Shown: positions 1 through 7,769 of the stretch, one piece after another
How the letters are laid out: each line of letters opens with the position of its first letter
Numbering within the stretch: position 1 is the first letter of the stretch
DNA from: Marinibaculum pumilum
Lineage (GTDB): Bacteria > Pseudomonadota > Alphaproteobacteria > Ferrovibrionales > Ferrovibrionaceae
NCBI RefSeq assembly: GCF_042646425.1
Contig: NZ_JBHRTR010000023.1
Location: forward strand, 162,898-226,897
Direction: 5' to 3'
Length of the DNA: 64,000 bases
Translations under genes and position numbers: made by a program
The notes under the pieces: generated by a model
What the model saw: the letters and a program-made list of their open reading frames with translations, nothing else
The model's database searches: none
What the model was told of the DNA's origin: nothing

Positions 1-372
1 GATGACAGGCAGGCCAACCTGCAGGTCGAGAGGGTGCTCGAACATCCCGATCCGCCGACGCGGGAACAGGGCACCGACCGGCCGGGCCGGTTCAACGACG
101 GGCCCACGGTCGCGCGCAGCGCGGTGGAGCAGACGGACTGGCACCAGTTGGAGAAGGACCGCTTCGCCGGCGAGATCGCAGAGGCGCTCTACAAGGCCGC
201 CCATGCGGGGCGCTACGACAAGCTGATCGTGGTGGCGCCCCCGAAGGTGCTCGGTGCCCTGCGGAAGGCCTATCACAAGGAGGTCAGCGCCCGCCTGCTG
301 GCGGAGGTCGACAAGGACCTGACCAACCAGCCGCCATACGAGATCGAGAAGCGCCTGAAAGGTGCCGCCTGA
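1..372 (+). CDS. Host attachment family protein, 5' end outside window
   Basis: The frame is open from the first base and ends at the TGA at 370-372, so this is the C-terminal part of a gene that starts upstream; the GTG at 34 is internal. The visible 123 residues, with a GRYDKLIVVAPPKVLGALR stretch followed by a basic, acidic-rich helix and the ending LTNQPPYEIEKRL, match the end of the bacterial host attachment protein family (Host_attach). These small cytosolic proteins resemble the release-factor eRF1 domain fold; the name comes from a plant-associated phenotype and the biochemical role is not settled. The stop codon lies inside a 12-bp perfect palindrome (368-379), just before a large hairpin shared with the convergent thiolase gene. 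Family assignment is good; function is unknown. Confidence 0.8.
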   Translation, partial: DDRQANLQVERVLEHPDPPTREQGTDRPGRFNDGPTVARSAVEQTDWHQLEKDRFAGEIAEALYKAAHAGRYDKLIVVAPPKVLGALRKAYHKEVSARLLAEVDKDLTNQPPYEIEKRLKGAA

Positions 373-380
373 CGTCAGGC

Positions 381-429
381 CCGGCTTCGCCAGGGACCCG
401 TCGCTGCTGGGTCCCGTTGGCGAAGCCGG
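381..429. terminator. Long inverted repeat between convergent genes
   Basis: Left arm 381-399 pairs with right arms 409-415 and 418-429: a 12-bp outer stem (CCGGCTTCGCCA with TGGCGAAGCCGG) and a 7-bp inner stem (GGGACCC with GGGTCCC), separated by a 2-base bulge and a 9-base loop. It sits between the stop codons of two convergent genes, so a bidirectional terminator is the simplest reading, although no clean T-tract follows on either strand. Confidence 0.7.
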
Positions 430-456
430 AAGCTTCTTGCGGGGCTCAGACGGCGG

Positions 457-1665
457 TCACCGCTCTGCGACCTCCAGCACGACGGCCATCGAGGAATCGC
501 CGGCGGCACAGCCCTGGAACAGGCCGAGGCCGCCGCCTTCGATCACCAGTTCCTCGATCAGTTCCAGGATCGCCCGCAGGCCGGTCGGGCCCTGCGGGTG
601 GCCCCAGATCAGGGAGCAGCCGTAATTGTTCATCCGGTTCAGGTCGGCGCCGGTCTCCCGCGCGAAGACGATGTCGTTCACGGCAAAGGGGTTGTGCGAC
701 TTGATCGCCTTGATCTGGTCGATCCCGACGCCGGCATGGCGGAGGGCATTGCGTGCTGCCTGCACCGGCGCTTCCGGCATGTAGGCCATGTCCGCACGGC
801 CCTGGCCGAAGCCCTTCAGGGTGATGCGAATGCCGGGATCGCGGCTGAGTTCCCGCGCCCGGTCGGCCGTGGCGATCACCAGGCCGACGCTGCCGTCGGC
901 GGGATGCGTCTGGCCGCCGAAGGTGACGGTTCCGCCCTCCTTCACCGGCTTCAGCTTGGCGAGTCCCTCGCGGCTGGTAATGAAGACGCCCTCATCGCCT
1001 TCCATCACCCCGTCATCGCCGCGGAAATTGTGCTTCGGCACGGCAAAGGGCAGGGTCATGTAGCGCTTCTGGAAGGCCCGGTCGTCCTTCAGGGCATCGC
1101 CGTACTGTTCGAAGCGGCGCAGCACCACGTCATGCTGTTCCTCGGTGGTGATCTGGTACTTCGCCGCCACGTTCTCGGCCGTGTCCAGCATGGCATGGCC
1201 GCCGATCGCATCGTTGGAGAAGTTGTAGATCACCTGGTCTTCGGACTTGCCGGTGCCGCCCGGCCCCTTGGGTGCTGGATAGAAGATATGCGGCCCGTTC
1301 GAGCAGCGGTCGCCGGTCAGCACCAGCGCCGTTTCCGCCAGGCCCATCTGCACCTCCGATGCGCCTGCGAACAGCACCCGGGCGCCGGTGGCGCAGACCT
1401 GCGTCAACATATGGCCCGGCGTGTGGGTGGCGCCCAGTTCGTGCAGCGGCCAGGGGGCGCCGTAGAACGACTGGTACTGATTGTTGGTCATGCCGTAGAC
1501 GCCGGAATCGAAGCCCTTCGGGTCGATGTCGCGCTTTGCCAGTTCGGACTTCGCAACATGCGCGGCGAACTTCATGGCATGCAGGTGCTGCAGCGACCCC
1601 TGCCACTTGGCGAAGGGGGTCGACCAGTAGGTGCCATACGGGATTTCAACGTTCTCGAACGTCAT
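457..1665 (-). CDS. Thiolase family protein (acetyl-CoA acyltransferase-like)
   Basis: A 402-residue thiolase-fold protein. The ATG at 1665 is preferred over the upstream in-frame ATG at 1758 because a GGAG sits 7 bases before it and the family similarity begins there. The nucleophilic cysteine is Cys91 in QVCATGARVLFAG; the later motifs are SHNPFAVND, GHPQGPTG (the GHPxGxTG thiolase motif) and the C-terminal QGCAAGDSS, which carries the second active-site cysteine in place of the usual CxGxG. All catalytic positions are present, so it should be active in CoA-thioester cleavage or condensation. It resembles the divergent thiolases of catabolic clusters rather than classic PhaA or FadA, so its acyl substrate cannot be given. 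It follows the MarR and PAS genes on the same strand after a 144-base gap. Confidence 0.85.
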   Translation of the reverse strand: MTFENVEIPYGTYWSTPFAKWQGSLQHLHAMKFAAHVAKSELAKRDIDPKGFDSGVYGMTNNQYQSFYGAPWPLHELGATHTPGHMLTQVCATGARVLFAGASEVQMGLAETALVLTGDRCSNGPHIFYPAPKGPGGTGKSEDQVIYNFSNDAIGGHAMLDTAENVAAKYQITTEEQHDVVLRRFEQYGDALKDDRAFQKRYMTLPFAVPKHNFRGDDGVMEGDEGVFITSREGLAKLKPVKEGGTVTFGGQTHPADGSVGLVIATADRARELSRDPGIRITLKGFGQGRADMAYMPEAPVQAARNALRHAGVGIDQIKAIKSHNPFAVNDIVFARETGADLNRMNNYGCSLIWGHPQGPTGLRAILELIEELVIEGGGLGLFQGCAAGDSSMAVVLEVAER

Positions 1666-1809
1666 GACGGTCTCCAGCTGCAGGACGGGGCCCCGGCGCT
1701 CCGCTTCGGGGCCGGTCGAGGTCGGCCGCAGGATCAGGCGTCGGACGTTCGGGGTCAATCTGTGCGACGATGGCCTACGTCAGTCCGGCCGTCCCCACTC
1801 CTGCTGTCC

Positions 1810-2319
1810 TCAGTCCTGCCGTCCGAGATAGACGCCGATCATCAGCATGACGATCCTGTCCTCGTCGTTCACCAGGGGCATGTGCACCGCTTCGTACGGC
1901 AGGTGGCTCTTGCCGGCGAAGGCCATCGTCCCGGTGAAGCGGATCGCCACCCTGTGCTGCAGCGACAGGCCGTAGACGGCGCCAAGGCGTTCCACCACCG
2001 CCGGCTCGTAGATCTCGTCGAACCACCTTCCGGTCAGGTCGCGGCCAAGCCGGCGGGTGACCTGGCTGCAGATCAGGCGCCAGCGATAGCGCGGCGGATC
2101 GCCCGCGACGTCGATCATGGAAACGTAGGGCATGGCCCGGCCGAATTGCGCCGGGGAAATGTCGGCCCGCCTCGGCAGGGTGTTGCCGCGATGGGCCTTT
2201 CGCCAATGCTCCAGAAGGGCGACGAGAGCCCAGTGCCGGACATTGAGGTCGAAATCCGGCACAGGCGGATCCGGCAGTTCCCGCGACACGGAGGCTGAAC
2301 TTGGGAACGGCTCGGTCAA
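1810..2319 (-). CDS. PAS_5 (DUF1488-like sensory) domain protein
   Basis: A 169-residue protein made almost entirely of one PAS_5-type domain: LLEHWRKAHRGNTLPRRADISPAQFGRAMPYV is followed by a core with YRWRLICSQVTRRLGRDLTGRWFDE and ending MPLVNDEDRIVMLMIGVYL. Such single-domain PAS_5 proteins are widespread in alphaproteobacteria, often near regulatory or catabolic genes, and have no attached output domain; ligand and partner are unknown. It lies 38 bases behind the MarR gene on the same strand and is probably co-transcribed with it. No membrane segment or signal peptide is visible. The family is clear from its pattern; role is not. Confidence 0.75.
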   Translation of the reverse strand: MTEPFPSSASVSRELPDPPVPDFDLNVRHWALVALLEHWRKAHRGNTLPRRADISPAQFGRAMPYVSMIDVAGDPPRYRWRLICSQVTRRLGRDLTGRWFDEIYEPAVVERLGAVYGLSLQHRVAIRFTGTMAFAGKSHLPYEAVHMPLVNDEDRIVMLMIGVYLGRQD

Positions 2320-2357
2320 ATGAAACTCGTCGATGATGACGGCATGGGGTGAGCTTA

Positions 2358-2906
2358 TCAGGTCTCCGGACCTGAGTCCGGCCAGAGCGGCTGCCCTGGC
2401 TCGGCCTCCGCCGCGATCGCTTCAAGGGCCCGCTCCATGGCGGCCAGGCCCGTCATCAGCGCCTGCCGCTCCGCGCCGGTCAGGCGGTCCAGAAGGCCGG
2501 ACTCGTAGCCGAGCATCTGCGGCACGAGGCGCCGGTAGGCGGCGCGTCCGGCGCCGGTGAGACGCAGATGCTCGATCCGGCGGTCGCCATCGTCGCGGCG
2601 CCGTTCCAGCCAGCGCCGCGCCTGCAATGCGGCGACCGCGCGGCTGACCTTGGTCTTGTGCATGCTGGAATGGCGGCCAATGGCGGTGGCCGTCGCCTCG
2701 CCGAACTGGCCCAGGGTGGCCAGCACGCGCCATTCTGGGATGGTCAGACCGAAGGCGCCGCGATAGATCCGCGACAGCTGGGCGCTGCTGCTTGCCGCGG
2801 CCCGGTTCAGCCGATAGGGCAGGAAGTCCTCCAGCAGGAGGCGGGCGGTGCTCCGCGACGGTTGCACCGCGGACGGGCGGGCCATGGATGGCTTCGCAGG
2901 GGACAT
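2358..2906 (-). CDS. MarR-family regulator, probably of the homogentisate operon
   Basis: A 182-residue winged-helix regulator. After a 20-residue variable N-terminus the MarR core runs LEDFLPYRLNRAAASSSAQLSRIY (dimer helix), LTIPEWRVLATL, then the recognition helix region HSSMHKTKVSRAVAALQ and wing RRRDDGDRRIEHLRLT, all typical of the family. It is transcribed divergently from hmgA across 121 bases that contain a perfect 8-bp inverted repeat (2925-2948), the kind of site MarR dimers bind. MarR-type repressors control homogentisate genes in other bacteria, so a repressor released by homogentisate or an upstream aromatic acid is a reasonable inference. The downstream PAS and thiolase genes may be under the same control. 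Confidence 0.85.
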   Translation of the reverse strand: MSPAKPSMARPSAVQPSRSTARLLLEDFLPYRLNRAAASSSAQLSRIYRGAFGLTIPEWRVLATLGQFGEATATAIGRHSSMHKTKVSRAVAALQARRWLERRRDDGDRRIEHLRLTGAGRAAYRRLVPQMLGYESGLLDRLTGAERQALMTGLAAMERALEAIAAEAEPGQPLWPDSGPET

Positions 2907-2924
2907 GACGGCACCGCAATGGGT

Positions 2925-2948
2925 TGATAGTTACAAACACAACTATCA
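2925..2948. promoter_or_regulatory. Palindromic operator between MarR gene and hmgA
   Basis: TGATAGTT (2925-2932), an 8-base spacer, and AACTATCA (2941-2948) form a perfect inverted repeat. It is AT-rich in a GC-rich genome and lies 19 bases before the MarR start codon and 79 bases before hmgA. Position, symmetry and size fit a MarR dimer site controlling both divergent transcripts. Confidence 0.7.
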
Positions 2949-3027
2949 CAAACGCCGTCAGCAGGTCACAATAGCTCGCATGGGCCGCACCATGGATGGG
3001 GCAGGAACAGCATAGGGAGGAAGGTCG

Positions 3028-4365
3028 ATGACGTCCGTTTCGGGTCCTGACGGCTACATGTCCGGCTTCGGCAACGAGTTCGAGACCGAGGCCCTGGAAG
3101 GCGCCCTGCCGGTGGGGCAGAACTCGCCGCAACGCTGCCCCTACGGCCTCTATGCGGAACAGCTCTCCGGTTCGCCCTTCACCGCGCCGCGTGCCAGCAA
3201 CCGCCGTACCTGGCTGTACCGGATCAGGCCGTCCGTCCTGCATGCGGTGAAGTTCCGCCGTGCCGCGGAATCGGAGTGGAAGACGGCGCCGCACCATGTC
3301 GCAGGCGGCCCCGACCTGGGGCCGCTTCGCTGGGACCCGCCGGCGCCGCCGGCGGGCGAGACCAGCTTCGTCGAAGGCATGCGCACCATGACGACGGCCG
3401 GCGACGTGAATGTCCAGGCCGGGATGGCTGCGCACATCTTCCACGTCTCGCGCTCGATGGAACGGGAGTATTTCTACAATGCCGATGGCGAGCTGCTGGT
3501 CGTGATGGGGAAGGGCCGGCTCGCCTTCCATACCGAAATGGGCCGGATCGAGGCGGAGCCCGGCGAGATCGTCGTGCTGCCGCGCGGCGTGAAGTTCCGC
3601 GTCGCGCTGCTGGAGGGGCCCGCCCGCGGCTATGCCTGCGAGAATTACGGCGCCATGTTCACCCTGCCGGAGCGCGGCCCGATCGGCGCCAACGGCCTGG
3701 CCAATCCGCGCGACTTCCTGGTGCCTGTCGCCGCCTATGAGGAGGTGGAGGCGCCCTGCACCCTGACCGTGAAGTGGTGCGGCGGCTTCCATACCGCCGA
3801 GATCGGTCATTCGCCGCTCGACGTCGTCGCCTGGCATGGCGCGCATGTGCCCTATAAGTACGACCTGCGCCGCTTCTCGCCGGTGGGCGCGATCCTCAAC
3901 GACCATCCCGACCCGTCGATCTTCACGGTGCTGACCGCGCCGTCCGACACGCCGGGCATGGCCAATGTCGACTTTGCGATCTTTCCGGAGCGCTGGATGG
4001 TTGCCGAGGGCACCTTCCGGCCGCCCTGGTACCACATGAACGTGATGTCGGAGTTCATGGGCCTGATCTACGGGGTCTACGACGCCAAGCCGGAGGGGTT
4101 CGTGCCCGGCGGCATGAGCCTGCACAATTGCATGCTGCCGCACGGCCCGGACAATGACGCCTTCACTGCGGCCAGTTTCAGCAAGCTGGAGCCGCACAAG
4201 CTGTCGGGCACCCTGGCCTTCATGTTCGAGACCCGTTTCCCGCAGCACCTGACCGGCTTTGCCGGCGACCTGCCGACCCTGCAGGCCGGCTATACCGACT
4301 GCTGGTCGGGGCTGAAGAAGCATTTCGATCCGGCCCGCCGCGACTGGGGCGCGGCAGCCGAATGA
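3028..4365 (+). CDS. hmgA: Homogentisate 1,2-dioxygenase
   Basis: Opens the ring of homogentisate to maleylacetoacetate in tyrosine, phenylalanine and phenylacetate catabolism, using non-heme Fe(II) in the cytosol. The protein is 445 residues, the usual length, and starts with the family's GYMSGFGNEFETEAL. The iron ligands are visible: His336 and Glu342 in WYHMNVMSEF and His372 in LHNCMLPHGPD, one residue off the human numbering (335, 341, 371); His366 is the second histidine of the active site. A GGAGG (3016-3020) precedes the ATG. It heads an operon with fumarylacetoacetase 28 bases downstream. No maleylacetoacetate isomerase gene is present in the window, so that step is either encoded elsewhere or bypassed. 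Confidence 0.97.
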   Translation: MTSVSGPDGYMSGFGNEFETEALEGALPVGQNSPQRCPYGLYAEQLSGSPFTAPRASNRRTWLYRIRPSVLHAVKFRRAAESEWKTAPHHVAGGPDLGPLRWDPPAPPAGETSFVEGMRTMTTAGDVNVQAGMAAHIFHVSRSMEREYFYNADGELLVVMGKGRLAFHTEMGRIEAEPGEIVVLPRGVKFRVALLEGPARGYACENYGAMFTLPERGPIGANGLANPRDFLVPVAAYEEVEAPCTLTVKWCGGFHTAEIGHSPLDVVAWHGAHVPYKYDLRRFSPVGAILNDHPDPSIFTVLTAPSDTPGMANVDFAIFPERWMVAEGTFRPPWYHMNVMSEFMGLIYGVYDAKPEGFVPGGMSLHNCMLPHGPDNDAFTAASFSKLEPHKLSGTLAFMFETRFPQHLTGFAGDLPTLQAGYTDCWSGLKKHFDPARRDWGAAAE

Positions 4366-4393
4366 CGGTTCACGCAAGGGGAGGAAAAGGCCG

Positions 4394-5413
4394 ATGAAAC
4401 TCGCGACTTTGAAAAGCGGCGGACGGGACGGGACCCTGGTGCTGGTCAGCCGCGACCTGTCGCGGGCGGTGAAGGCCAGGGCGGCCCCGACCTTGCAGGC
4501 GGCGCTGGACCGCTGGGCGGAGGCGGCGCCGGCGCTGGAGGCCGAGGCCCGCGAGCTGGAGGCCGGCAAGGCGGCGGATGCCTTCGATTTCGACCAGGCC
4601 GCCTGCGCCTCGCCGCTGCCGCGCGCCTATCAGTGGGCGGACGGATCCGCCTACGTCAATCATGTCGAACTGGTCCGCAAGGCCCGCAATGCGGAGATGC
4701 CGGAGAGCTTCTGGAGCGACCCGCTGATGTACCAGGGCGGTTCGGATTCCTTCCTCGGCCCGCGCGACGACATCCTGATGGCGGACGAGGCCTGGGGCAT
4801 CGACTTCGAAGGCGAGGTCGCGGTCATCGTCGACGATGTGCCGATGGGCGCCAGCCTGGAGCAGGCGGCCGCGGCGATCCGGCTGGTGGTGCTGGTCAAC
4901 GACGTGTCGCTGCGCGGCCTGATCCCCGCGGAACTGGGCAAGGGATTCGGTTTCTTCCATGCCAAGCCCTCCAGCGCCTTCTCGCCGGTCGCCGTCACGC
5001 CGGACGAACTGGGCAGCGCCTGGGACGGCGAGAAGGTCAGCCTGGCGCTCAACTGCGACCTGAACGGCACGGCCTTCGGGCGGGCGCGGGCCGGGGTCGA
5101 CATGACCTTCACTTTCCCCACCCTGATCGCCCATGCCGCAAAGACCCGGCCGCTCTGCGCCGGCAGCATCGTCGGCTCCGGAACCGTCTCCAACAAGGGC
5201 GAGGATGGCGGGCCCGGTCGGGCGGTCGTTGCCGGGGGCCTCGGCTATTCCTGCATCGCCGAGGTGCGGATGGTGGAGACCATCGAGGAGGGCCAGCCGA
5301 AGACGCCGTTCATGCGCTTCGGCGACCGGATCCGCATCGAGATGCCGGACGCCGATGGCCGGTCCGTGTTCGGCGCCATCGAACAGACGGTGCGCAAGTA
5401 CGAAGGCCCATAG
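4394..5413 (+). CDS. fahA: Fumarylacetoacetase (FAH family)
   Basis: Hydrolyses fumarylacetoacetate to fumarate and acetoacetate, the last step after homogentisate cleavage. The 339-residue protein has the short bacterial FAH architecture: a small N-terminal domain (about 1-110) and the FAH barrel. The divalent-metal site is seen in DFEGEVAVIVDD (Asp137-Glu141 region), and RGLIPAELGKGFGFFHAKPSSAFSPVAVTP, AHAAKTRPLCAGSIVGSGTVSN and FGDRIRIEM are conserved catalytic and structural stretches. It lies between hmgA and an FAD monooxygenase, with AGGGGAGGAAAAGG as ribosome site. The family contains other hydrolases, but the pairing with hmgA makes the specific assignment strong. Confidence 0.92.
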   Translation: MKLATLKSGGRDGTLVLVSRDLSRAVKARAAPTLQAALDRWAEAAPALEAEARELEAGKAADAFDFDQAACASPLPRAYQWADGSAYVNHVELVRKARNAEMPESFWSDPLMYQGGSDSFLGPRDDILMADEAWGIDFEGEVAVIVDDVPMGASLEQAAAAIRLVVLVNDVSLRGLIPAELGKGFGFFHAKPSSAFSPVAVTPDELGSAWDGEKVSLALNCDLNGTAFGRARAGVDMTFTFPTLIAHAAKTRPLCAGSIVGSGTVSNKGEDGGPGRAVVAGGLGYSCIAEVRMVETIEEGQPKTPFMRFGDRIRIEMPDADGRSVFGAIEQTVRKYEGP

Positions 5414-5437
5414 GACCCGGAACAGGGAGGGACCGCC

Positions 5438-7081
5438 ATGGCACGCTACCAGTACACCCGCTTTCCCTACCGGACGCCGCCGGAACTGGACGATGGAGCG
5501 ACCGCGCGCACGCCGGTGCTGATCGTCGGTGCCGGCCCGATCGGCCTCTGCGCCGCGATCGACCTGGCGCTGCACGGCATCAGGAGCATGGTGATCGACG
5601 ACAATGACGTGGTCTCCATCGGCAGCCGGGCGATCTGCTGGTCGAAGCGCAGCCTGGAGATCATGGAGCGCCTGGGTGTCGGGCAGCGGATCGTCGACAA
5701 GGGGGTGACCTGGAAGGTCGGCCGCCTGTATCACCGCGACCGGGAGGTCTATTCCTTCGACATGCTGCCGGAAGGGGGGCACCACTTCCCCGCCTTCGTG
5801 AACCTGCAGCAATACTATGTCGAGGAATACCTGGTGGAGCGGGCGCGGGACTTCCCGGACCTGATCGACCTGCGCTTCAAGAACCGCTTCACCGCGCTGG
5901 AGCGGTATCCCGACAGGGTCGTCGCGCAGGTCGAGACGCCGGACGGTGCCTATGCCGTGGAGGCCGACTACCTGTTGGCCTGCGACGGCGTGCGCAGTGC
6001 AGTCCGCACGGCTCTGGGGCTGGACTTCGCCGGTCGCGTCTTCGAGGAACGCTTCCTGATCGCCGATGTCGAGTTGAAGGCGGATTTCCCCTCCGAGCGC
6101 TGGTTCTGGTTCGAGCCGCCCTTCCATCCCGGCCAGTCGGCGCTGTTGCACAAGCAGGCCGACGACATCTACCGCATCGACCTGCAACTGGGCCCCGATG
6201 CGGATCCGGAGGAAGAGAAGAAGCCGGAGAAGGTGATCCCGCGCATCCGCTCGATGATCGGCGACCGCCCGTTCGAGCTGGACTGGGTGTCCGTCTACAC
6301 CTTCCAGTGCCGCCGCCTGGAGCGCTTCGTCCACGACCGGGTGATCTTCGCCGGCGACAGCGCGCATGTCGTCTCGCCGTTCGGCGCGCGCGGCGGCAAT
6401 GGCGGCATCCAGGATGTCGACAATCTGTGCTGGAAGCTGGCCGCGATCCTGAAGGGGGAGGCGGGCCAGGGCCTGCTGTCCAGCTATGACGAGGAACGGA
6501 TCCACGGCGCGGACGAGAACATCCGGAATTCCGCCCGCGCCACGAACTTCATGACGCCGAAATCGGCGATGGAGAAGCGCTTCCGCGACGAGATCCTGAA
6601 CATGGCCGAAGTGCATCCCTTTGCACGCCGCATGGTGAATTCCGGCCGCCTGTCCATCGCCTGCTCCCTGGCGGGCTTCTCGCTGCAATCGGCCGACGAT
6701 CCGGCCTTCGGCGGCGCGATGGTGCCCGGCGCTCCCTGCGCCGATGCACCAGTGACCGATGCGTCCGGCGCCCCCGCCTGGCTGTTGGACCATCTGGGCG
6801 GCCGCTTCCACCTGCTCAGCTTCGGCGGGCCGGTGGCCGCACCCGCCGGCCTGCCGCAGGTGGTGGTGGGCGAGGGGGCCGGCCAGCTGCGCGATGTCGA
6901 GGGCCTGGTCGCGCGCCGCTACGATGCGGGGCGGGGCGCGGCCTATCTTATCCGGCCCGACCAGCATGTGGCGGCCCGCTTCGCGGCCCCGACGGCGGAG
7001 CGCATCGCCGCCGCGTGGCGCCAGGCGCTGGGCGGCGATGCAGCCCATGCCGGGGGGCAGGCCGGGGGGCAGGCGGCATGA
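5438..7081 (+). CDS. FAD-dependent aromatic-ring monooxygenase, MhaA/MhpA-like
   Basis: A 547-residue class A flavoprotein hydroxylase. The FAD-binding motifs are all present: GAGPIGLCAAIDLALHG (GxGxxG, about residue 30), the DG motif ACDGVRSAVR, and the GD motif IFAGDSAHVVSPFGARGGNGG. Family members use NADH or NADPH and O2 to hydroxylate phenolic rings. It follows hmgA and fahA by 24 bases and is translationally coupled (ATGA) to a 75-residue DUF2783 gene. In Pseudomonas putida, 3-hydroxyphenylacetate is converted to homogentisate by a large flavoprotein with a small coupling protein (MhaA and MhaB); size, order and neighbours here fit that scheme, so supply of homogentisate from a hydroxyphenylacetate is the favoured inference. 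Substrate is not proven by sequence. Confidence 0.85.
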   Translation: MARYQYTRFPYRTPPELDDGATARTPVLIVGAGPIGLCAAIDLALHGIRSMVIDDNDVVSIGSRAICWSKRSLEIMERLGVGQRIVDKGVTWKVGRLYHRDREVYSFDMLPEGGHHFPAFVNLQQYYVEEYLVERARDFPDLIDLRFKNRFTALERYPDRVVAQVETPDGAYAVEADYLLACDGVRSAVRTALGLDFAGRVFEERFLIADVELKADFPSERWFWFEPPFHPGQSALLHKQADDIYRIDLQLGPDADPEEEKKPEKVIPRIRSMIGDRPFELDWVSVYTFQCRRLERFVHDRVIFAGDSAHVVSPFGARGGNGGIQDVDNLCWKLAAILKGEAGQGLLSSYDEERIHGADENIRNSARATNFMTPKSAMEKRFRDEILNMAEVHPFARRMVNSGRLSIACSLAGFSLQSADDPAFGGAMVPGAPCADAPVTDASGAPAWLLDHLGGRFHLLSFGGPVAAPAGLPQVVVGEGAGQLRDVEGLVARRYDAGRGAAYLIRPDQHVAARFAAPTAERIAAAWRQALGGDAAHAGGQAGGQAA

Positions 7082-7305
7082 CGGCGCTGAACACAGAGTT
7101 CAACCTGGGGCCGGCCGGCGACGACGTCTATTCGGCCCTGATCGCCGCACATGAAGGGCTGTCGGAGGAGGCGAGCGCGCGGTTGAACGTGCGCCTGGTG
7201 CTGCTGCTGGCGAACCAGGTCGGCGATCCGGAGGTCATCCGCCAGGCGATCGCGGCGGCCCGGGCCGGCCTCGCGGGAGCGGACGGCACCGGCGGCAAAG
7301 GTTAG
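7078..7305 (+). CDS. DUF2783 small protein, possible coupling partner of the monooxygenase
   Basis: A 75-residue acidic soluble protein whose ATG at 7078 overlaps the stop of the FAD monooxygenase (ATGA). An upstream in-frame start at 7015 would extend into the monooxygenase and is not needed. The sequence (GDDVYSALIAAHEGLSEEASARLNVRLVLLLANQVGD) is helical and matches DUF2783, a family regularly found directly behind flavin monooxygenases in homogentisate-type clusters. No metal or cofactor motif is visible. The translational coupling argues for fixed stoichiometry with the flavoprotein, as expected of a coupling or effector subunit such as MhaB. Function is inferred from context only. Confidence 0.75.
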   Translation: MTALNTEFNLGPAGDDVYSALIAAHEGLSEEASARLNVRLVLLLANQVGDPEVIRQAIAAARAGLAGADGTGGKG

Positions 7306-7312
7306 CGGCGGG

Positions 7313-7654
7313 ATGGAGGAGGCCGCCCGGGAGCGGTTTCGCAAGCGGCTGTCGGAGCGGCTGGCCGCGTTGCGCACCGCCTCCGGCGTCACGGAAGAGG
7401 ACCGGCGTCCGGTCCAGCTGGACCAGTCGTCGGTCGGCCGGCTGTCGCGCATGGACGCGATGCAGGTGCAGGCCATGGCGCAGGCGGCGGAGCGCCGCCG
7501 CAGCGACGAGGTCCGCCGCATCGAGGCGGCGCTGCAGCGCATCGCAGAGGACGAATATGGCTGGTGCCTGCGCTGCGGCGAGGCCATCGCCGTGCCGCGG
7601 CTGGAGGCCGACCCCACCGCCACACTGTGTATCGGCTGCGCGGGCAGCAGCTAG
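7313..7654 (+). CDS. DksA/TraR-type C4 zinc-finger protein
   Basis: A 113-residue protein with a long helical N-terminus and a C-terminal DksA/TraR zinc finger: Cys85 and Cys88 in YGWCLRCGEAIAVPRLEADP and Cys106 and Cys109 in LCIGCA complete the four-cysteine site. True DksA is about 150 residues with acidic coiled-coil tip residues that reach the RNA polymerase secondary channel; this shorter protein lacks a clear DxxDxA tip, so it is a TraR-like or YbiI-like relative. It starts 7 bases after the DUF2783 gene and is likely the last gene of the homogentisate operon. A role in tuning polymerase is known for the family; the reason for its place here is not evident. Confidence 0.8.
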   Translation: MEEAARERFRKRLSERLAALRTASGVTEEDRRPVQLDQSSVGRLSRMDAMQVQAMAQAAERRRSDEVRRIEAALQRIAEDEYGWCLRCGEAIAVPRLEADPTATLCIGCAGSS

Positions 7655-7727
7655 GGTGGGCAACGCGTCCGGCTTGATGCGCCGCAGCAATTACTTAACA
7701 ACACCGCTGGACCCCGGGGGGATGCTG

Positions 7728-7761
7728 CCCCATGATGATCGCCATCATCTGTCAAAGGGGG
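7728..7761 (+). promoter_or_regulatory. Hairpin in the leader of the metal permease gene
   Basis: GATGAT (7734-7739) and ATCATC (7744-7749) enclose a 4-base loop, and an outer CCCC (7728-7731) can pair with GGGG (7757-7760). The structure ends just before the ribosome site of the HupE/UreJ gene at 7770, so it could limit translation initiation. No known riboswitch consensus was recognised. Confidence 0.35.
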
Positions 7762-7769
7762 GCTCCTGG

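Noticed and set aside
2422..7048. Very long minus-strand open frames opposite hmgA, fahA and the monooxygenase
   Set aside because: They mirror high third-position GC of the real genes; low-complexity Arg/Gly/Gln sequences with no recognisable domain.
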